A stretch of 64,000 nucleotides of DNA. Source: an uncultured Methanobrevibacter sp. (lineage in GTDB: Archaea > Methanobacteriota > Methanobacteria > Methanobacteriales > Methanobacteriaceae). The stretch covers positions 4,018 through 68,017 of the forward strand of contig NZ_OMWA01000019.1 in NCBI RefSeq assembly GCF_900314615.1, read 5' to 3'. This document shows, in pieces, positions 62,383-64,000 of the stretch (position 1 is the first letter of the stretch; each line of letters begins with the position of its first letter). The position numbers and the translations under genes are program-made. Under the pieces are notes generated by a model. That model saw only the letters and a list, made by a program, of their open reading frames with translations. It did not search any database and was not told the origin of the DNA.

Positions 62383-64000
62383 TTATTTTTGTTTTCTTCT
62401 GATTAATGGGACAAACAATGCTAACAGCAGTAATAAAATTGGATTACCTGTAGCATGTTTATCTGGTTTTACGTGTTTAGGTACATGATGTTTATGTGGA
62501 ACATCCGGAACGCCCGGAACATCCGGAACATCAGGTTCCTCTTCAGTAACATTAGTAGTGTTACTACTTTTTACTGTTTCGTTAGTAAGGTTGTTACCTG
62601 CAGTTACATTATTAACCTTGAAACCAGCAGTTGTAGCTTCAAAGACAACTGTGAACCTTGCAGATTCTCCAATACCTAAAGTACGAGCAAGAGTAAACCT
62701 GCCGTCTCCTTCATCAATCCAATCATCGTCAGATTCCATGTAAAGATATTCAAGACCATCTGAATAATCATTATCGATTACATAAACACCAGTCAAGTCA
62801 CAGTCACCTGTGTTTTCAACAATAATCTCGAATGAGACAATATCACCAACTTCAACCTTAGTATCGAGTGTGATTTTACGGACACTCATATCCGGATGAA
62901 GAACAGGTTCTGTTTGAATAGTGAAATTACCGTCAGTCGAAGTAATGTTGACAGTACGATTATTCTCAACAACACCAAGGGTATAGTTAATCAATTTACC
63001 GTCATGGTAAATAGGTAAATCATCGAAAGACAATTTCCAGTCATTACCTGGGAATAAAGTTGCATTAGCAACAGGAATACCATCAGCATATAGAATAATT
63101 TCTATTTCAGGTGTGCTGATTTTTTCTTTTTCTTCAGTGCTTCTCCAAACTTTTGTAATATTAATAACAGTTATGACCGGGACATGAGTATTGGTAACAA
63201 TGAACTCATTTGCAGTCAGATTTGAGATTGCATATGTATAATTATTTGAAACATTAATCTCTTCAATACTGTAAACGATTACTTTGCCGTTAGAGTAAAC
63301 TGGTAAATCAGCAAATGTGACTTTCCAGGAATTGCTATCACTTAAAACAGCATTGTCAATAACATTACCGTCAGCTAATAAAACAACACTAACATTGGAA
63401 GGTCTAATACCGTCCTGATTGTTATTGTCGTTCCAGACTTTAGTTACATTCACAGATGTAGTTTCAGGAACATGTACGTTAGTTATAATGAAACTGAATA
63501 CTCCATTATTGGATATTACAGCTGAATAACCTGCTACATCTAACTCTTCAACTGAATACGCAATCACTTTACCATTATCGTAAACAGGTAAATCAGTGAA
63601 AGTAGCTCTCCAATTGTTGTTAGCATTTAATGTAGCTGTACGTACAGTATTGCCGTCAGCTTTTAGGACAACAGTAACGCCAGCAGATCTTAAACCATCC
63701 TGGTTGTTATTGTCGCTCCAGACTTTAACAACATCAACATCAGTTACAACTGGAACATGAGTGTTATTAACAGTGAAACTGTAAGCGGAATCACTAGACG
63801 CAACACTAGTATAATTAGCCACACTTACCTCTTCAACAGAATACACAATCACTTTACCAGCATTATAAACCGGCAAACCAGCGAAAGAAGCACTCCAACC
63901 GTTAGAAGCATTCAATGTAGCAGTACCCACAGCATTACCATCAGCTAATAAAACAACAGTGATACTAGCAGGCCTTACACCATCTTGATCATCAGCATCA
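62383..64000 (-). CDS. Cna-B repeat surface protein, 5' end outside window
   Basis: At least 539 residues, open to the window edge; the internal GTG at 63930 is not a start because the upstream codons continue the repeat. Four Cna-B-like repeats of ~90 residues are visible, with hallmarks VTKVWNDNNNQDGIRPSNVS, VVLLADGN and ITNVHVPE. A DUF11-like domain follows (VEVGDIVSFEIIVENTGDCD), then a Pro/Asp/Val spacer and HATGNP plus a hydrophobic stretch and RRKQK: an LPXTG-like sorting signal. A wall- or membrane-anchored stalk with an isopeptide-type fold; the head is outside the window. Confidence 0.88.
   Translation of the reverse strand, partial: DADDQDGVRPASITVVLLADGNAVGTATLNASNGWSASFAGLPVYNAGKVIVYSVEEVSVANYTSVASSDSAYSFTVNNTHVPVVTDVDVVKVWSDNNNQDGLRSAGVTVVLKADGNTVRTATLNANNNWRATFTDLPVYDNGKVIAYSVEELDVAGYSAVISNNGVFSFIITNVHVPETTSVNVTKVWNDNNNQDGIRPSNVSVVLLADGNVIDNAVLSDSNSWKVTFADLPVYSNGKVIVYSIEEINVSNNYTYAISNLTANEFIVTNTHVPVITVINITKVWRSTEEKEKISTPEIEIILYADGIPVANATLFPGNDWKLSFDDLPIYHDGKLINYTLGVVENNRTVNITSTDGNFTIQTEPVLHPDMSVRKITLDTKVEVGDIVSFEIIVENTGDCDLTGVYVIDNDYSDGLEYLYMESDDDWIDEGDGRFTLARTLGIGESARFTVVFEATTAGFKVNNVTAGNNLTNETVKSSNTTNVTEEEPDVPDVPGVPDVPHKHHVPKHVKPDKHATGNPILLLLLALFVPLIRRKQK

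Noticed and set aside
1..64000. tRNA or rRNA genes
   Set aside because: A reading for T-loop GGTTCRA patterns and conserved rRNA stretches found none outside coding genes; a covariance search was not possible.

Overview
The window looks like a chromosomal segment of a gut-type methanogenic archaeon of the Methanobacteriales, most probably Methanobrevibacter; the species cannot be told. The DNA is AT-rich with very AT-rich spacers. Archaeal Shine-Dalgarno boxes (GGTGAT, GGAGG) precede many starts. The gene set is diagnostic: the archaeal shikimate entry pair (ADH synthase plus 3-dehydroquinate synthase II), pantoate kinase, F420-dependent NADP reductase, class I archaeal CCA enzyme, an MsvR-like V4R regulator, DUF2284, and giant adhesin-like proteins built of Ig-like, beta-helix and Cna-B domains. 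No rRNA, tRNA, CRISPR array, insertion sequence or integrase was recognised.

Layout. 1-4 kb: the 3' part of an MFS exporter, a ferredoxin remnant broken by a stop codon, a MarR regulator with a 1-base frameshift, and two paralogous membrane-anchored M14-like zinc hydrolases around a 46-residue gene. 4-10 kb: a flavin disulfide oxidoreductase, a CcdA/thioredoxin pair with a small winged-helix protein and two acidic paralogs, a Nim-type flavoprotein, a YgjV-like membrane protein and a YkgJ-type cysteine-cluster protein. 10-17 kb: ung, a TelA/XpaC module with two further membrane proteins, dtd-sstT, malate dehydrogenase. 17-24 kb: an amidohydrolase, an MsvR-like regulator, a NUDIX hydrolase, the GGGtGRT/NifU-like pair, a monooxygenase, a ferredoxin and a 5TM receptor-like protein.

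24-30 kb holds one giant secreted protein combining a beta-helix, an apparently intact papain-type protease and Ig-like repeats. 30-39 kb: alpha/beta hydrolase, Rpn-like nuclease, iron-sulfur flavoprotein, Cas4/RecB-like nuclease, NhaC antiporter, a GNAT/zinc-ribbon protein and ketopantoate reductase. 39-46 kb: a compact possible ~115-nt transcription unit, four SseB-like proteins around two basic small proteins and MsrAB, then Mrp ATPase, a CoA-disulfide-reductase-like enzyme, a CAT-like protein and a TIGR04076 protein. 46-53 kb is a cell-surface island of Ig-like proteins, mostly with hairpin-plus-T terminators. 53-62 kb: a MutH/Sau3AI-like fragment, npdG, DUF2284, a frameshifted Rpn gene, the cca-thpR-aroB'-aroA' run, a methyltransferase and pantoate kinase. 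The window ends inside a Cna-B repeat surface protein.

Themes. Two CoA-pathway enzymes (ketopantoate reductase, pantoate kinase) and two shikimate-entry enzymes lie in the window. Redox handling is prominent (thioredoxin/CcdA, MsrAB, flavin disulfide oxidoreductases, Fe-S flavoprotein, MsvR-like regulator). Surface proteins take up about a fifth of the DNA. Five small loci are broken, four of them by single-base frameshifts and at least three of those in or next to A/T runs. This is either real decay or a sequencing-error signature and should be settled before those loci are interpreted.
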